Assembly: GCF_004118265.1 (NCBI RefSeq)
Contig: NZ_SDHW01000001.1
Span: 310,001-374,000 of the forward strand
Length of the DNA stretch: 64,000 nucleotides
Source: Lacibacter luteus
GTDB taxonomy: Bacteria > Bacteroidota > Bacteroidia > Chitinophagales > Chitinophagaceae
Direction: 5' to 3'
Positions 36,601 to 46,259 of this stretch are shown one piece after another. The notes beneath the pieces were generated by a model. That model was given only the letters and a program-made list of their open reading frames with translations, did no database searches and was not told the origin of the DNA. Both the position numbers and the translations under genes were made by a program. Numbering within the stretch: position 1 is the first letter of the stretch; each line of letters opens with the position of its first letter.

Positions 36601-38025
36601 TTAATCAATTTCACCTGCTTTCATTTTTTCTTTTGGTTTGAGCGATGCAGCATCCACTATTCCTTTTACTTCAACTTTAATAACGGTAGCATTTGCGTCG
36701 ATTGCTTTTTCCGGAACGCTGATCAGCAAAGCATCAGCATTTTTTTCTGTTTTTAAACCCGTACCATTTGCCAGCAATTTTGCAGAAACGATCTCATTCT
36801 TTAAACCCGGGATAGAAAGCTTGCCGTCTTTTGGCCATTCAAACACAGAAAAATATAGGGTTGTATTTCCATTGCTTTCTTTCTTGGTACAACGTCCCCA
36901 TGTAAATAATCCAAACGGACTTGCCTTTGTTCCATAAATTGATTCACCATTTACTTTCATCCATGCGCCCACTCCTTTCAACAGATCAATACTTTCTTGT
37001 GGAAATGTTCCGTCTGCTTTTGGCCCAACGTTCAATAAATAGTTGCCACCTTTTGATGCAATGTCAACGGTATTTTGAATCAATGTTTTTAAACTCTTCC
37101 AGTTGTGGGCATAACTTTTATAACCCCATGTTTCATTCATGGTCATACATGTTTCCCAATCTTTTCCATCAAGTTCACTAAGGTTAGGTATGCGTTGTTC
37201 AGGTGTTTTGAAATCGCCGGGAAAGTTGGGTCGCTTTAAGCGGTCGTTTGTGATAATATTTGGTTGCAGTTTTAATACTGCATTCAGTTTCTCTGCAAAC
37301 TCATCCGTCATACCTGTTGGTGTATCCCACCAAAGCACTGCCACATCACCATAATTTGTGAGTATTTCACGCACCTGTGGTACAGCCACCTCATCAATGT
37401 ATTGCGCCATTGTTTTTGTTGTTTGCAATGGGTCCCAATGACCATTGTTTGCGGCAGTATAGGCATCAATTTTTGCTGAATCAGGATTGGCCCATCCTTC
37501 AGTTGTTACTTTTCTTGCAGCCGCACCACCCGGGTTATTCCAATCCTGTGCATGTGAATAATACAACCCAAGTTTAATACCATACTTACGGCAAGCTTCC
37601 GCCAGTGGTTTGATCAGATCCTTTCCATAAGGAGTAGCATCCACAATATTCCATTTGCTTGCGTTTGATTTAAACAAAGCAAAACCATCATGATGTTTAG
37701 CTGTGATCACAATGTATTTCATACCTGCATCCTTTGCCATTTTCACCCATGCTTCCGCATCGTACTTAACAGGATTAAAATCTTTTGCAAATGCCTGGTA
37801 TTCTTTCACCGGTATTTTTCCACGGTTCATGATCCACTCACCAATGCGATCTATTTTTTGTCCATTGTAAGTACCGGCAGGCACTGCATACACTCCCCAA
37901 TGGATGAACATGCCGAAACGGGCTTCACGCCACCATTCCATACGTTCATCATTTGAGGTTGTTTGTGCACGCAGTGAAAAAAATGCATAACAGCATAGCG
38001 AGAGTAATACGAGTTTTCTTTTCAT
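36601..38025 (-). CDS. GH29 alpha-L-fucosidase, short form
   Basis: This secreted enzyme of about 474 residues has the GH29 N-terminal block MEWWREARFGMFIHWGVYAV and ITAKHHDGFALFKS. It also has a YYSHAQDWNNPGG segment and LWWDTPTGM, with the nucleophile Asp after LWW. The C-terminal part includes MNETWGYKSYAHNWKS and GGNYLLNVGPKADGTFP. It releases alpha-L-fucose from glycans. The ATG at 38025 is chosen over a TTG at 38037. The next gene, GH28, starts 3 bases after its stop. A second, longer GH29 lies at 40865-42763 with only general similarity, suggesting different linkage preferences. Confidence 0.93.
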   Translation of the reverse strand: MKRKLVLLSLCCYAFFSLRAQTTSNDERMEWWREARFGMFIHWGVYAVPAGTYNGQKIDRIGEWIMNRGKIPVKEYQAFAKDFNPVKYDAEAWVKMAKDAGMKYIVITAKHHDGFALFKSNASKWNIVDATPYGKDLIKPLAEACRKYGIKLGLYYSHAQDWNNPGGAAARKVTTEGWANPDSAKIDAYTAANNGHWDPLQTTKTMAQYIDEVAVPQVREILTNYGDVAVLWWDTPTGMTDEFAEKLNAVLKLQPNIITNDRLKRPNFPGDFKTPEQRIPNLSELDGKDWETCMTMNETWGYKSYAHNWKSLKTLIQNTVDIASKGGNYLLNVGPKADGTFPQESIDLLKGVGAWMKVNGESIYGTKASPFGLFTWGRCTKKESNGNTTLYFSVFEWPKDGKLSIPGLKNEIVSAKLLANGTGLKTEKNADALLISVPEKAIDANATVIKVEVKGIVDAASLKPKEKMKAGEID

Positions 38026-38180
38026 ATTCGCAGGCAATATTTTTTATTAATCAGAAATAGTAGTAATTAACTGCAACTAACCGAATAATACGATTGATTG
38101 CTCACAACAAAATCACCTTTCATTCAATCATTTTGGCATGGCAGGACATCTTATCTTATTCTCTCTGAAAAAGATTCTGC
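38026..38180 (-). promoter_or_regulatory. Non-coding gap upstream of GH29
   Basis: This is 155 AT-rich bases between PL6 and GH29, long enough for a promoter for the downstream genes. I see no strong hairpin or exact consensus element in it. Confidence 0.3.
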
Positions 38181-39566
38181 TTAGCCTTTCTTCCCAGCAA
38201 GAAATCCGACATCACCTGGATTTAATATCCTTGCTTTAACAGGACCATCAGAAAATTCATCTGCACCTACATCCAATTTTCCACTTCTCTGCTGACCATC
38301 CATATCAACAGTAACAGTTGCATAATTTCCTTTTGCTGCATCAATAGCCGGGCTCCCTTTTTGTAAATGATATTCACCTGAAGCGTCTCTCAGCAATTTT
38401 GGATCAGTATTGATAAAACTTACATCCGGGATATTGCCAGCTCCTTTCGTATTAAAAATAATATTGCCTTCGTAGGTGAAACTTAAATAAGGGCCAACAA
38501 TTGAAACCGCAGCATCACCACCCACAATAATATTATTCACGATGGTAATAAATGTTGAACCCAAACCATTTGTTCTTGCTGTTTGTACAATATTTGTTTT
38601 GTTATTGACCAATGTATTAAATGCAATGAGCACTCTGTCTGGGCGATCATGCGAAGTAAGTGGTGCGCCATCGGCCACTTCTGCGCCGCCATTGCCGATA
38701 TTGATACCGATGCTGCAATTTTCAAAATGATTGCTATGGATCAAATGATCATCACCAAAAATGCGCAGACCGGGTGTGTTGATAAAATAGTTGCCATACA
38801 CCTGGTTAAAATTTCCATGCCGTAAGGTGAATTGCGCAGGACAATTTCGTATGGTATTGTATCGCACTGTTACTCTTGATGCTTTTACTGAGATCAATTC
38901 ATTTTCGCCATCACAATCTTCAAATAAATTATACTCAACAAGACTGTTGCTTGATGACAAGCTGAAGCCACTCAAACCAAACTGTAATGCTTCTGCGCCA
39001 TTTCTGTTTCCCTGGTTCTTTTGCTTTTTGAAATAGTTATGATGGATATGAAGCCGTTCAGCGATCTGGCTGCCCACTCCTTTGATAGCAATAAATTTTC
39101 CGAGTGAATCTTTATTCTGAAATGTGTTGTAATGAATTTCATGATCGCTACCGGCTATGGTAAGATAATCGCCTGTGCCGGGTGTCTCAAAAATATTGTT
39201 TGTCCACTGGCAAAAACTTGAACCGGCAGAACATCTTGCCTTTGATGCTGCATGCGTAAACTTAAACCCACGGATAATGATATGTGCAGCAGGACTTACT
39301 AAATTAAAACCGGAAGCGCCTGTGATCTCTGCTTTACCTGCAACTTCTGCTTCAATGATGATGGGTTTTTCTTTTGTTCCGGTAACATTGATCAGAATAT
39401 CTGCAGTGGTTGTATAAACTCCATTCATCAACACAATTACATCACCCGGTTTTGCAGTATTGATCGCCTGCTGAAGTTCTGCAATAGATTTTACAGTTAC
39501 AGGATTTGCAAACAGGTTTCCTGCAAGCAAGCAAAAAAACAAAACGGTTGTCAACTTTTTTTTCAT
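38181..39566 (-). CDS. PL6-family polysaccharide lyase (chondroitinase B/alginate lyase-like)
   Basis: This 461-residue secreted right-handed beta-helix protein has signal MKKKLTTVLFFCLLAGNLFA. The PL6 landmarks are all present: NRNGAEALQFGLSGFSLSSS, LFEDCDGENELISVKAS (calcium-binding Asn/Glu and the catalytic Lys), and TLRHGNFNQVYGN (the catalytic Arg). The C-terminal end has QKGSPAIDAAKG and DVGADEF. Family members cleave alginate or dermatan sulfate by beta-elimination. It lies beside GH88, GH28 and GH29, an unusual company for PL6 since neither alginate genes nor sulfatases are present. Another 1,4-linked uronide may be the substrate here. Confidence 0.9.
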   Translation of the reverse strand: MKKKLTTVLFFCLLAGNLFANPVTVKSIAELQQAINTAKPGDVIVLMNGVYTTTADILINVTGTKEKPIIIEAEVAGKAEITGASGFNLVSPAAHIIIRGFKFTHAASKARCSAGSSFCQWTNNIFETPGTGDYLTIAGSDHEIHYNTFQNKDSLGKFIAIKGVGSQIAERLHIHHNYFKKQKNQGNRNGAEALQFGLSGFSLSSSNSLVEYNLFEDCDGENELISVKASRVTVRYNTIRNCPAQFTLRHGNFNQVYGNYFINTPGLRIFGDDHLIHSNHFENCSIGINIGNGGAEVADGAPLTSHDRPDRVLIAFNTLVNNKTNIVQTARTNGLGSTFITIVNNIIVGGDAAVSIVGPYLSFTYEGNIIFNTKGAGNIPDVSFINTDPKLLRDASGEYHLQKGSPAIDAAKGNYATVTVDMDGQQRSGKLDVGADEFSDGPVKARILNPGDVGFLAGKKG

Positions 39567-39581
39567 ATGCTTGGGATGTTT

Positions 39582-40817
39582 TTAAAACAACTGTTTCTTT
39601 TCTTTTAATTTTTTTGAACGAAGTAATGCTTCCAGGTAATAATAATCGGCATAACAGAGTGGCACATCAACTTCACTGTTTGAGGGCTTGGAACCTGTGC
39701 TGTGCAATAAAAGAAAACCCCTGTTCTCTCCTATTGCCGAACGATAACTTTTGGTGAGATTTACAATAACAGCATCAGCTATCTTTTTATAAGCTACTCC
39801 GTTTTTGCTGTAAAGACTTAATTCATACAATGCCGAAGCCATGACAGCTGCTGCCGATGCATCTCTTGGTTCATTGGGAATACCGGGTGCATCATAATCA
39901 TAATACGGAACAAAATCTTTTGGAAAATTTTTATGCTTTGTCATATAAGCAGCAATTTTTTCTGCCTGCTGTAAATATTTTTTGTCTTTTGTAAAGCGAT
40001 AGCACATCGTGTATCCATACAAGCCCCATGCTTGCCCTCTTGACCATGCCGATTCGTTTGCATAACCTTGATGTGTTGTTCTTTGTGTCACCTTACCTGA
40101 TACAGTATCGTAATCAACTACATGATAGGAACTATAATCTTCCCTGAAATGATTTTTCATTGTTGTGTTGGCATGGCTGACAGCAATTTTATAAAAAGAA
40201 GAATCACCTGTGAGTTTTGTTGCAGCAAATAACAATTCAAGGTTCATCATATTATCAATGATCACCGGGTATTTCCATTTTGTACGGTTATCCCACGATT
40301 TGATGACGCCTGCAACTTTATTAAATCTTGTAGATAATGTTTTTGCTGACTCAATGATCACTTCTTTATAGTGTGCATCTTTTGTAAGCCTGTAACCTGT
40401 ACCAAAACTGCAATAGACTTTAAAGCCCATATCATGTGTGCCGGCATTTGTTTTTTCCCGTTCAATGCTGGCTGTATATTTTTCAGCTTCAGTTTTCCAT
40501 TCTTTCTTTCCTGTAAACTCATATAAAAACCATAATTCGCCGGGGAAAAATCCGCTGGTCCAATCCCTGGAAGAAACTAATCTCAACTTACTGCTATCTA
40601 ATGTTCTTGGTGAAACAAGTTCTTGTCCTGCACTGCCGGGTGTTACACCTACCGTTGCAGCAGAACCTGTTGTTTTGGCTTTTGGAATTTCTGCCAACAT
40701 CACTTTGGTTTGCTTTTCCGCATCAGCAAAAATTTTGTTGAGATCGGCAGTTTGTGCATTACTATAAGAAAAACAACTGATCAATGCAACTGCACTACTG
40801 ATAACTCGGATTTTCAT
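39582..40817 (-). CDS. GH88 unsaturated glucuronyl hydrolase
   Basis: This secreted (alpha/alpha)6 protein of about 411 residues has signal SSAVALISCFSYSNAQ. The GH88 motifs SRDWTSGFFPGELWFLYEFT and VIIDNMMNLELLFAATKLTG contain the two catalytic-type Asp residues. THQGYANESAWSRGQAWGLY follows. GH88 enzymes hydrate and remove unsaturated uronic acid from lyase products. ATG 40817 (MKIRV) is preferred to the upstream ATG 40862. It lies 15 bases from the PL6 gene, so lyase and unsaturated uronyl hydrolase are co-expressed. Together with GH105, it gives the cluster two different unsaturated uronide-removing enzymes. Confidence 0.93.
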   Translation of the reverse strand: MKIRVISSAVALISCFSYSNAQTADLNKIFADAEKQTKVMLAEIPKAKTTGSAATVGVTPGSAGQELVSPRTLDSSKLRLVSSRDWTSGFFPGELWFLYEFTGKKEWKTEAEKYTASIEREKTNAGTHDMGFKVYCSFGTGYRLTKDAHYKEVIIESAKTLSTRFNKVAGVIKSWDNRTKWKYPVIIDNMMNLELLFAATKLTGDSSFYKIAVSHANTTMKNHFREDYSSYHVVDYDTVSGKVTQRTTHQGYANESAWSRGQAWGLYGYTMCYRFTKDKKYLQQAEKIAAYMTKHKNFPKDFVPYYDYDAPGIPNEPRDASAAAVMASALYELSLYSKNGVAYKKIADAVIVNLTKSYRSAIGENRGFLLLHSTGSKPSNSEVDVPLCYADYYYLEALLRSKKLKEKKQLF

Positions 40818-40864
40818 GCGTTCTTTTTTATTTGATTTTGATCTCATAGTATCTATAAACACGT

Positions 40865-42763
40865 TTAATTATTGATTGGAATAAGTTCTACTTCCAGTAG
40901 TTTCATCAACTCCTGTTTGTCTATTTTTTCCGGGTGAATACTTAACCGGAATGTTCCTGCACCTAATGAAATATTTCCCACCTCCTGGATAATCACATTC
41001 CGTGCATCAGTTGAAACACCATGCAGTGAATGAAAAAGTTCTTTTGAAGTTTTTGAATTGAGCTGATCCACCACAACAACAAACGAACCGCCACTGGTTT
41101 CCTGTACAGCAAGGTAGCGTACAACGATCTTGAATTTTACAGGCATATCATTCCCCGATCGGAACTGCCAGCTTACACTTTGCTTTTTCGATTTCCATCC
41201 ATCAAGGTAATAGCGGTTGGTCTTACCATCGCCAAAGCTGAAACCTGTTCCGTGCTGGCTGGCATCAAATGCCAGGAAACGTTCCTTCATTGTATTATTT
41301 GTTATAAAGTGTGTAGAATCGGGATACAGCTTTCCCTTATAATCAAAAACGAGTACCGTGTTATTTTTATCAGGTGCATTCTTTGGAATGTTCAGTTGCA
41401 GATCACCATTGGCAAGTTTGTTCACCTTTATTTTTTGTGTTGGGTCTGCTAACAAATAACCATTGTTGATTTGTACAGAACCACTCACGAATAACTTTCT
41501 ATCAGTTGGCCAATGAAACACATGCAGGTAAAGTTTATTTTTCTTAACGGTTGAAACTCCCCAGCTATGATAAGGAAGAGGGCCTGCATCTGCACCATAA
41601 ATACTTTCGCCATTTGTTTGCATCCATGCACCAATGCCGTTTAATATCTCCTTGTCCTTTTCATCAAAGCTGCCATCTCCCTTCGGGCCAATATTCATTA
41701 ATAAATTACCACCTCTTGATGCAGCGCTTGCGATCAGTTGGATAAAATGTGTTACCGATTTATGACTGCTATCGTACTTATGATAACCATAACTTTCATT
41801 GGTTGTTGGTATGGCTTCCCAATCTCCTGTAACCGGATAAAATTCAGCCGGTCGATCGGCCGTATTTTTATAATCACCAAAATTTGCAGCAGCATTTCTT
41901 ACCAATCGTCCATTCACCACAACATTGGGATCTGTTTCCCTGATCGCTTTTAAGATGCGTATGTTTTCAGACAACGGAAGTTTATGCGGCGTATCAAACC
42001 ATAAAATATCAGGATGATATTTAGTCAACAATTCTTTTATCTGTGGTATTGCTTTTTCATCAACATATTTTATTGCTTTCGGCAACCATTCCGGATGTGC
42101 ATCGTACCAATTGGCACCGCCAATTAATTTATCACCGCCAGGGTTGTTGTATTCCCAATCATTTCCCGGTGCATCAGGATGCTCCCAATCAAATGCATGC
42201 GAATAATAAAATCCAAACTTCATTCCGTGCTTTTTAGCTGCTGTTGCCAGCTCAGCCATCGGGTCTCTTTTAAAAGGAGTTTGCTCAAGAATATCAAAAT
42301 CAGAAAACTTTGAATCGTACAATGCAAAGCCGTCATGATGTTTAGCTGTGATGATAAAATATTTCATCCCGGCTTTCTTGGCATTCAGTATCCATTCTTC
42401 TGCATTGAATTTTTCAGGATTAAACTGATGTGCAAGATCGAGATAATCGTTTCGTGAAATTTTTTCTTTGCGCATCAAATGTTCTGCATAGCCACTTACT
42501 TTCTTTCCTTTCCATTCACCGCCGGGCAACGAATAAATACCCCAATGAATGAACATACCAAACTTTGCTTCTCTCCACCATGCGATCCGTTGCTCCTGTG
42601 TTTTCATGGATGCAGTCCACCATCCATTGATCGCTTCCTCAATAGCCTTCTGATCCCGTTGCTTTGCACGGTTAAACATTTCTTTGTCCTCATCACCTGC
42701 TGTTTGTGCTGAAGTATAATGAACAGCAAGAATAGAAATTGTATAGAATAAAAAACGTTTCAT
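40865..42763 (-). CDS. GH29 alpha-L-fucosidase, long form with C-terminal accessory domain
   Basis: This 632-residue enzyme has a signal peptide (FYTISILAVHYTSAQ). The GH29 motifs are IAWWREAKFGMFIHWGIYSL, ITAKHHDGFALYDS, FGFYYSHAFDWEHPDAPGND and ILWFDTPHKLP, with the nucleophile Asp. A C-terminal beta-sandwich domain (about 490-630), absent from the other GH29 here, may bind carbohydrate. The ATG follows directly on the TAA of the PL38-like gene with no spacer, so the two are translationally coupled. Confidence 0.93.
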   Translation of the reverse strand: MKRFLFYTISILAVHYTSAQTAGDEDKEMFNRAKQRDQKAIEEAINGWWTASMKTQEQRIAWWREAKFGMFIHWGIYSLPGGEWKGKKVSGYAEHLMRKEKISRNDYLDLAHQFNPEKFNAEEWILNAKKAGMKYFIITAKHHDGFALYDSKFSDFDILEQTPFKRDPMAELATAAKKHGMKFGFYYSHAFDWEHPDAPGNDWEYNNPGGDKLIGGANWYDAHPEWLPKAIKYVDEKAIPQIKELLTKYHPDILWFDTPHKLPLSENIRILKAIRETDPNVVVNGRLVRNAAANFGDYKNTADRPAEFYPVTGDWEAIPTTNESYGYHKYDSSHKSVTHFIQLIASAASRGGNLLMNIGPKGDGSFDEKDKEILNGIGAWMQTNGESIYGADAGPLPYHSWGVSTVKKNKLYLHVFHWPTDRKLFVSGSVQINNGYLLADPTQKIKVNKLANGDLQLNIPKNAPDKNNTVLVFDYKGKLYPDSTHFITNNTMKERFLAFDASQHGTGFSFGDGKTNRYYLDGWKSKKQSVSWQFRSGNDMPVKFKIVVRYLAVQETSGGSFVVVVDQLNSKTSKELFHSLHGVSTDARNVIIQEVGNISLGAGTFRLSIHPEKIDKQELMKLLEVELIPINN

Positions 42764-43936
42764 TTAATTGATCCAGATTAAAGGATTTCTTACAGGCAAG
42801 TTCCTGATAACTTCTTCTACTTTGGGAGAATGTTCAAGTCCCTTCCATGTAATAAACCAATTAGTTTGCTTATACGCATTTGCTCCAAATAATAAAAAAG
42901 GTTGTGCTACAGGCCATTCATTCCAATACATCACATCCGGTTTCAACGGCCACTTTGTTTTATCTGCAACAAATGGATATAAATACTCGATTCCTTTTTT
43001 GATCGAACGTCCATCTGCTGTTTGATACTCCCAGAGATTATCTTTTTCAGATGATAGCAATTGACAGATGGTTGTCATGGCATCCAAATTAAAAATGGAA
43101 TAACCATAAGGCTTTGTTCTGCGCAACTCCTGCGGAAAACTTCCATCAGCCGCCATCTGGTTTGGCAGCAATACATTTTTATAACGGTCGCTGCAGAATT
43201 TCATCAACGTATCATCGGCTGTGAATTTTGCAAATGCTGCCACCTGCATTACCCAGCAAGTGCCATGATTGTTCGTGGCATTCATTTCATCTTTTCCATA
43301 TTTATGTGTGATAAGCCATTGGAGAAACTCAGCGAACCATTTCTTTGTAGCAGTCAACACCGCCTTATCCAGTGATGCTGCTTTTTGCATCACTATTAAT
43401 CCCTGTGTTACTTCCATCAATTGAATGGCATCAATGATACCGATACCTCTTCCTGTAAAACGACCTTTAATTGCCTGTGCATATAACAAATGCGGATGCA
43501 TCATCGTAGCTGTATCAGCAAACCATGCTTTACAATGTGTTGTTGCATGACGAACATATTTTTCATCGCCTGTTACTTTGTATGCTGATGCCAATGCGCC
43601 TACCACTTCACTCAGCCGGATCATTGCATGACGATGTGCAACAAAATTATCAGGGTTGGTCATGCCGTCTTTCTGAATATAAGGACTATCAACACTGGCA
43701 GGATTGGGCCACCAGTAATCACCTTCACTGTAAAAATCATGTTTGCCTCCGGCACTTCTTGGGGATGATTGTGCAGTTACAGTAATTGGTTCTTGTTGTA
43801 GAGCCCATGCAGCTTTACTTAGCACCTGTTTTCGCAACACTTCTTTCACTTCTTTATTGAAAGGAGAACGAACAAGTTTTTGTTGCGCTGAACAGGTAAT
43901 TGCAAAAAACGATATGACTAAGTATAAAATTTTCAT
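42764..43936 (-). CDS. Alginate-lyase-superfamily (PL38-like) secreted lyase
   Basis: This protein of about 390 residues is built on an (alpha/alpha) toroid typical of the alginate_lyase domain. Motifs: SEGDYWWPNPAS, NFVAHRHAMIRL, NATNNHGTCW (candidate catalytic Asn-His), and ELRRTKPYGYSIFNLDA (candidate Arg/Tyr). These resemble the PL38-type glucuronan/uronide lyases of Bacteroidota, but the family number is an inference. The N-terminus has a signal with FAITCSAQ, which could also be a lipobox. ATG 43936 is preferred to GTG 43945, which would overlap the GH31 stop. Confidence 0.78.
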   Translation of the reverse strand: MKILYLVISFFAITCSAQQKLVRSPFNKEVKEVLRKQVLSKAAWALQQEPITVTAQSSPRSAGGKHDFYSEGDYWWPNPASVDSPYIQKDGMTNPDNFVAHRHAMIRLSEVVGALASAYKVTGDEKYVRHATTHCKAWFADTATMMHPHLLYAQAIKGRFTGRGIGIIDAIQLMEVTQGLIVMQKAASLDKAVLTATKKWFAEFLQWLITHKYGKDEMNATNNHGTCWVMQVAAFAKFTADDTLMKFCSDRYKNVLLPNQMAADGSFPQELRRTKPYGYSIFNLDAMTTICQLLSSEKDNLWEYQTADGRSIKKGIEYLYPFVADKTKWPLKPDVMYWNEWPVAQPFLLFGANAYKQTNWFITWKGLEHSPKVEEVIRNLPVRNPLIWIN

Positions 43937-43944
43937 TTGCTTCA

Positions 43945-46116
43945 CTACCCTTTAGAGATTTTCGTCATAAACTTCCAGGTAACATTCCCAACTGAGTTCG
44001 GTTTGTTTTTTTCCGGTGCAGCAATTGTTCCTTTCCATTTTCCTGATTTATCTTTTACAGTTTTTATTTCACGAAAACTGTATTCCCCTTTTTCATAATT
44101 GAATGTTTCTCCATCATCATCATACAAATTATAGATGCCGGGCTTTTCACCATACACCCTTATTTCAAGATCAACTTTCTCTCCTGCTTTCGGTGCTTGC
44201 AGTCTTGCTGTCATCATTGGAATAATGCCACCATCTTTTACATACACCGGAATTTTATCAAGACCGGGTGTAACAGAAATAATTTCACCATCACCCACAT
44301 ATTCTCCGGTATAGAAATCATACCACCTGCCTTTTGGCAACACAACTTTTCTTGTTGTTTGCCCGGTGAAAACAGGTGCAACCAATAAATACTCTCCCGC
44401 CATGTATTGATCCTTGATTTCTTTTGAGGTTGCTTCGGCATAAGGATTCTCTTCCAGGTTTGTATTCACAGCTTCTTTCTTTACTTCCTGTTTAAAACCT
44501 TCTTCCAATGCCATTGCACGGAAAGGCGGTATTCCTTCAAAATGATATTTAGCAAACTCACTATACCAGTAAGGCAGCATCTGCATACGTAACAATGAAA
44601 ATTCTTTTACCTGTGCTGCCACCTCTGGATATGACCAAGGCTTTGTACCACTGCTCCATGCATTGATCATCGCCATTGGCGAAAACACAACTGTTTGAAA
44701 ACGACGCAACCATTCTTCACCTGTTTTGGAAGCTCTTGCTTCGGGTGTCCACAGCACACCTGCAAACCCGCTATTAATTAATGCTGTGATGAAATCTTCG
44801 TGATTGTAATAATCGTTATAGATCACAAACGGAAGTGATACGCCACCTGCATTGTTTGCACGCACCAATCCATAAGTACGTTGATTTTTTTGATGATACA
44901 TCTCAGCTGCATAACGCATTGCCAGCACACCATACGTGTTTCGCATCTGCTCACCACTGATGCCTGAAGGAAATGTTGCAACATCGGGCCAGAGATAATG
45001 ATCATAACCATCTACTTCATCGATCTTATATCCGCTTACACCAATATCTACCTGGTCTTTCTGCAACTGACCAAAGAAAATTCTTCTTGCTTCAGGAATG
45101 GTAAAGTCCGGCACTTCTCCAACCCATACGGTATGCGATCCTGTATATTTTGTAATGCTATTATAAAACGGAGCTTGCTTTGAAACATAAGGATTGATCC
45201 AGAGATTTAACCGTATGCCTTTGTCCTGCATTTCTTTTACAAACTTCGCCGGTTCGGGATAACGTTTCTTGTCCCATTCAAATGTTCCGGGATAAGCCCT
45301 GCTTTGCCAGCCCGGTTCAAGACCAATAAAATCCAACGGATAACCTTTTTCTTTAAATGCATCAGCTTCCGCTTTTACTTCATCGGCAGTAAATAATGAT
45401 TTTACACGTTGCGTAAAACCCAAACCCCAGCGTGGAGGTAACACACCGCCTCCATTGAATAAATTAAACCTACGTACAGCATCTAATGTTGTTGGCCCGG
45501 CAAAAACATATACTTCAACTCCTGCTGCTGGCACTGAAATTTCAACTGCATCGGAGTAAGGTCGTGAGCTCCATGATTTATCGCTGTTGCGGTCTTTTTC
45601 AACAGGAGGGTTCTTACTATCCTTTTTCACTCCTGTTCCTGCATACACATCTATATAGCGTGCAGAGTTGATAAACACACCATAGCCTTTCGATGAAACA
45701 TAAAACGGAACAGGTGCATGTGTCCGTCCATTATCTTTTCCGCCGTAATGATCCATGTGCAGTTGTAAGATCTTTCCTCTTTGATGAACCGTTTGAAAAT
45801 TCAAACCAAAACCATAGAGTTGTTCTTCTTTCTCTAAAGGAAATCGTAAGAAAGTCTTTCCATCACTGATAGTTCCTGCAATATCATTTTGAGTAAATGG
45901 AAATGCTGCTGCAACAATTTTTGCCAATGCCTCTTTATTGGGTGTGGCACCAGATGCTTTCAGCAGATCATAGGCTTCGGGTTGGCCGACAATTCCTTTC
46001 CATACACCGGGGGCTACTTCTGTCCATTGAAAAGAAGTAGTTTGCGCCAATGCTTTTTGTGTAGTTACAATCAACAACGAAAACAAAAAAGTTTTAAATA
46101 ATCGCATCTTAGTCAT
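43945..46116 (-). CDS. GH31 alpha-glycosidase
   Basis: This 723-residue secreted enzyme carries a GH31 N-terminal domain (LYGFGLNFQTVHQRGKI), FPLDFIGLEPGWQ-type blocks (YPLDFIGLEPGWQ) and LNLWINPYVSKQAPF. The nucleophile segment is GVSGYKIDEVDGYDHY. The acid/base region reads FVIYNDYYNHEDFITAL instead of the usual WSGD motif, and FAGVLWTPEAR follows. A C-terminal beta domain has VAPVFTGQTTRKVVLPKG and YDDDGETFNYEKGEY. It is an alpha-glucosidase, alpha-xylosidase or alpha-galactosidase-type enzyme; the exact specificity is not readable. The start is ATG 46116, or 46107 (MRLFK). Confidence 0.9.
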   Translation of the reverse strand: MTKMRLFKTFLFSLLIVTTQKALAQTTSFQWTEVAPGVWKGIVGQPEAYDLLKASGATPNKEALAKIVAAAFPFTQNDIAGTISDGKTFLRFPLEKEEQLYGFGLNFQTVHQRGKILQLHMDHYGGKDNGRTHAPVPFYVSSKGYGVFINSARYIDVYAGTGVKKDSKNPPVEKDRNSDKSWSSRPYSDAVEISVPAAGVEVYVFAGPTTLDAVRRFNLFNGGGVLPPRWGLGFTQRVKSLFTADEVKAEADAFKEKGYPLDFIGLEPGWQSRAYPGTFEWDKKRYPEPAKFVKEMQDKGIRLNLWINPYVSKQAPFYNSITKYTGSHTVWVGEVPDFTIPEARRIFFGQLQKDQVDIGVSGYKIDEVDGYDHYLWPDVATFPSGISGEQMRNTYGVLAMRYAAEMYHQKNQRTYGLVRANNAGGVSLPFVIYNDYYNHEDFITALINSGFAGVLWTPEARASKTGEEWLRRFQTVVFSPMAMINAWSSGTKPWSYPEVAAQVKEFSLLRMQMLPYWYSEFAKYHFEGIPPFRAMALEEGFKQEVKKEAVNTNLEENPYAEATSKEIKDQYMAGEYLLVAPVFTGQTTRKVVLPKGRWYDFYTGEYVGDGEIISVTPGLDKIPVYVKDGGIIPMMTARLQAPKAGEKVDLEIRVYGEKPGIYNLYDDDGETFNYEKGEYSFREIKTVKDKSGKWKGTIAAPEKNKPNSVGNVTWKFMTKISKG

Positions 46117-46233
46117 TTTGTTTTTATCTGCTACATGTTTCCAATCAACTTCGTTGTGTCACTCAGTTCATCGCCTGGTTTATTACTCAACAACCCACCC
46201 CGGGTCGTTTTAATTATAGGAGTCTGATATCCG

Positions 46234-46249
46234 CCCCTCCAGGGAGGGG
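46234..46249. repeat. GC-rich perfect palindromic hairpin
   Basis: CCCCTCC, loop AG, GGAGGGG is a perfect seven-pair GC stem in an AT-rich gap just after the GH95 stop. No T-run follows on the minus strand. Similar CCCCTCC/GGAGGGG hairpins are common in Chitinophagaceae intergenic DNA, so this may be a REP-type element. Confidence 0.55.
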
Positions 46250-46259
46250 ATGTCTCATT

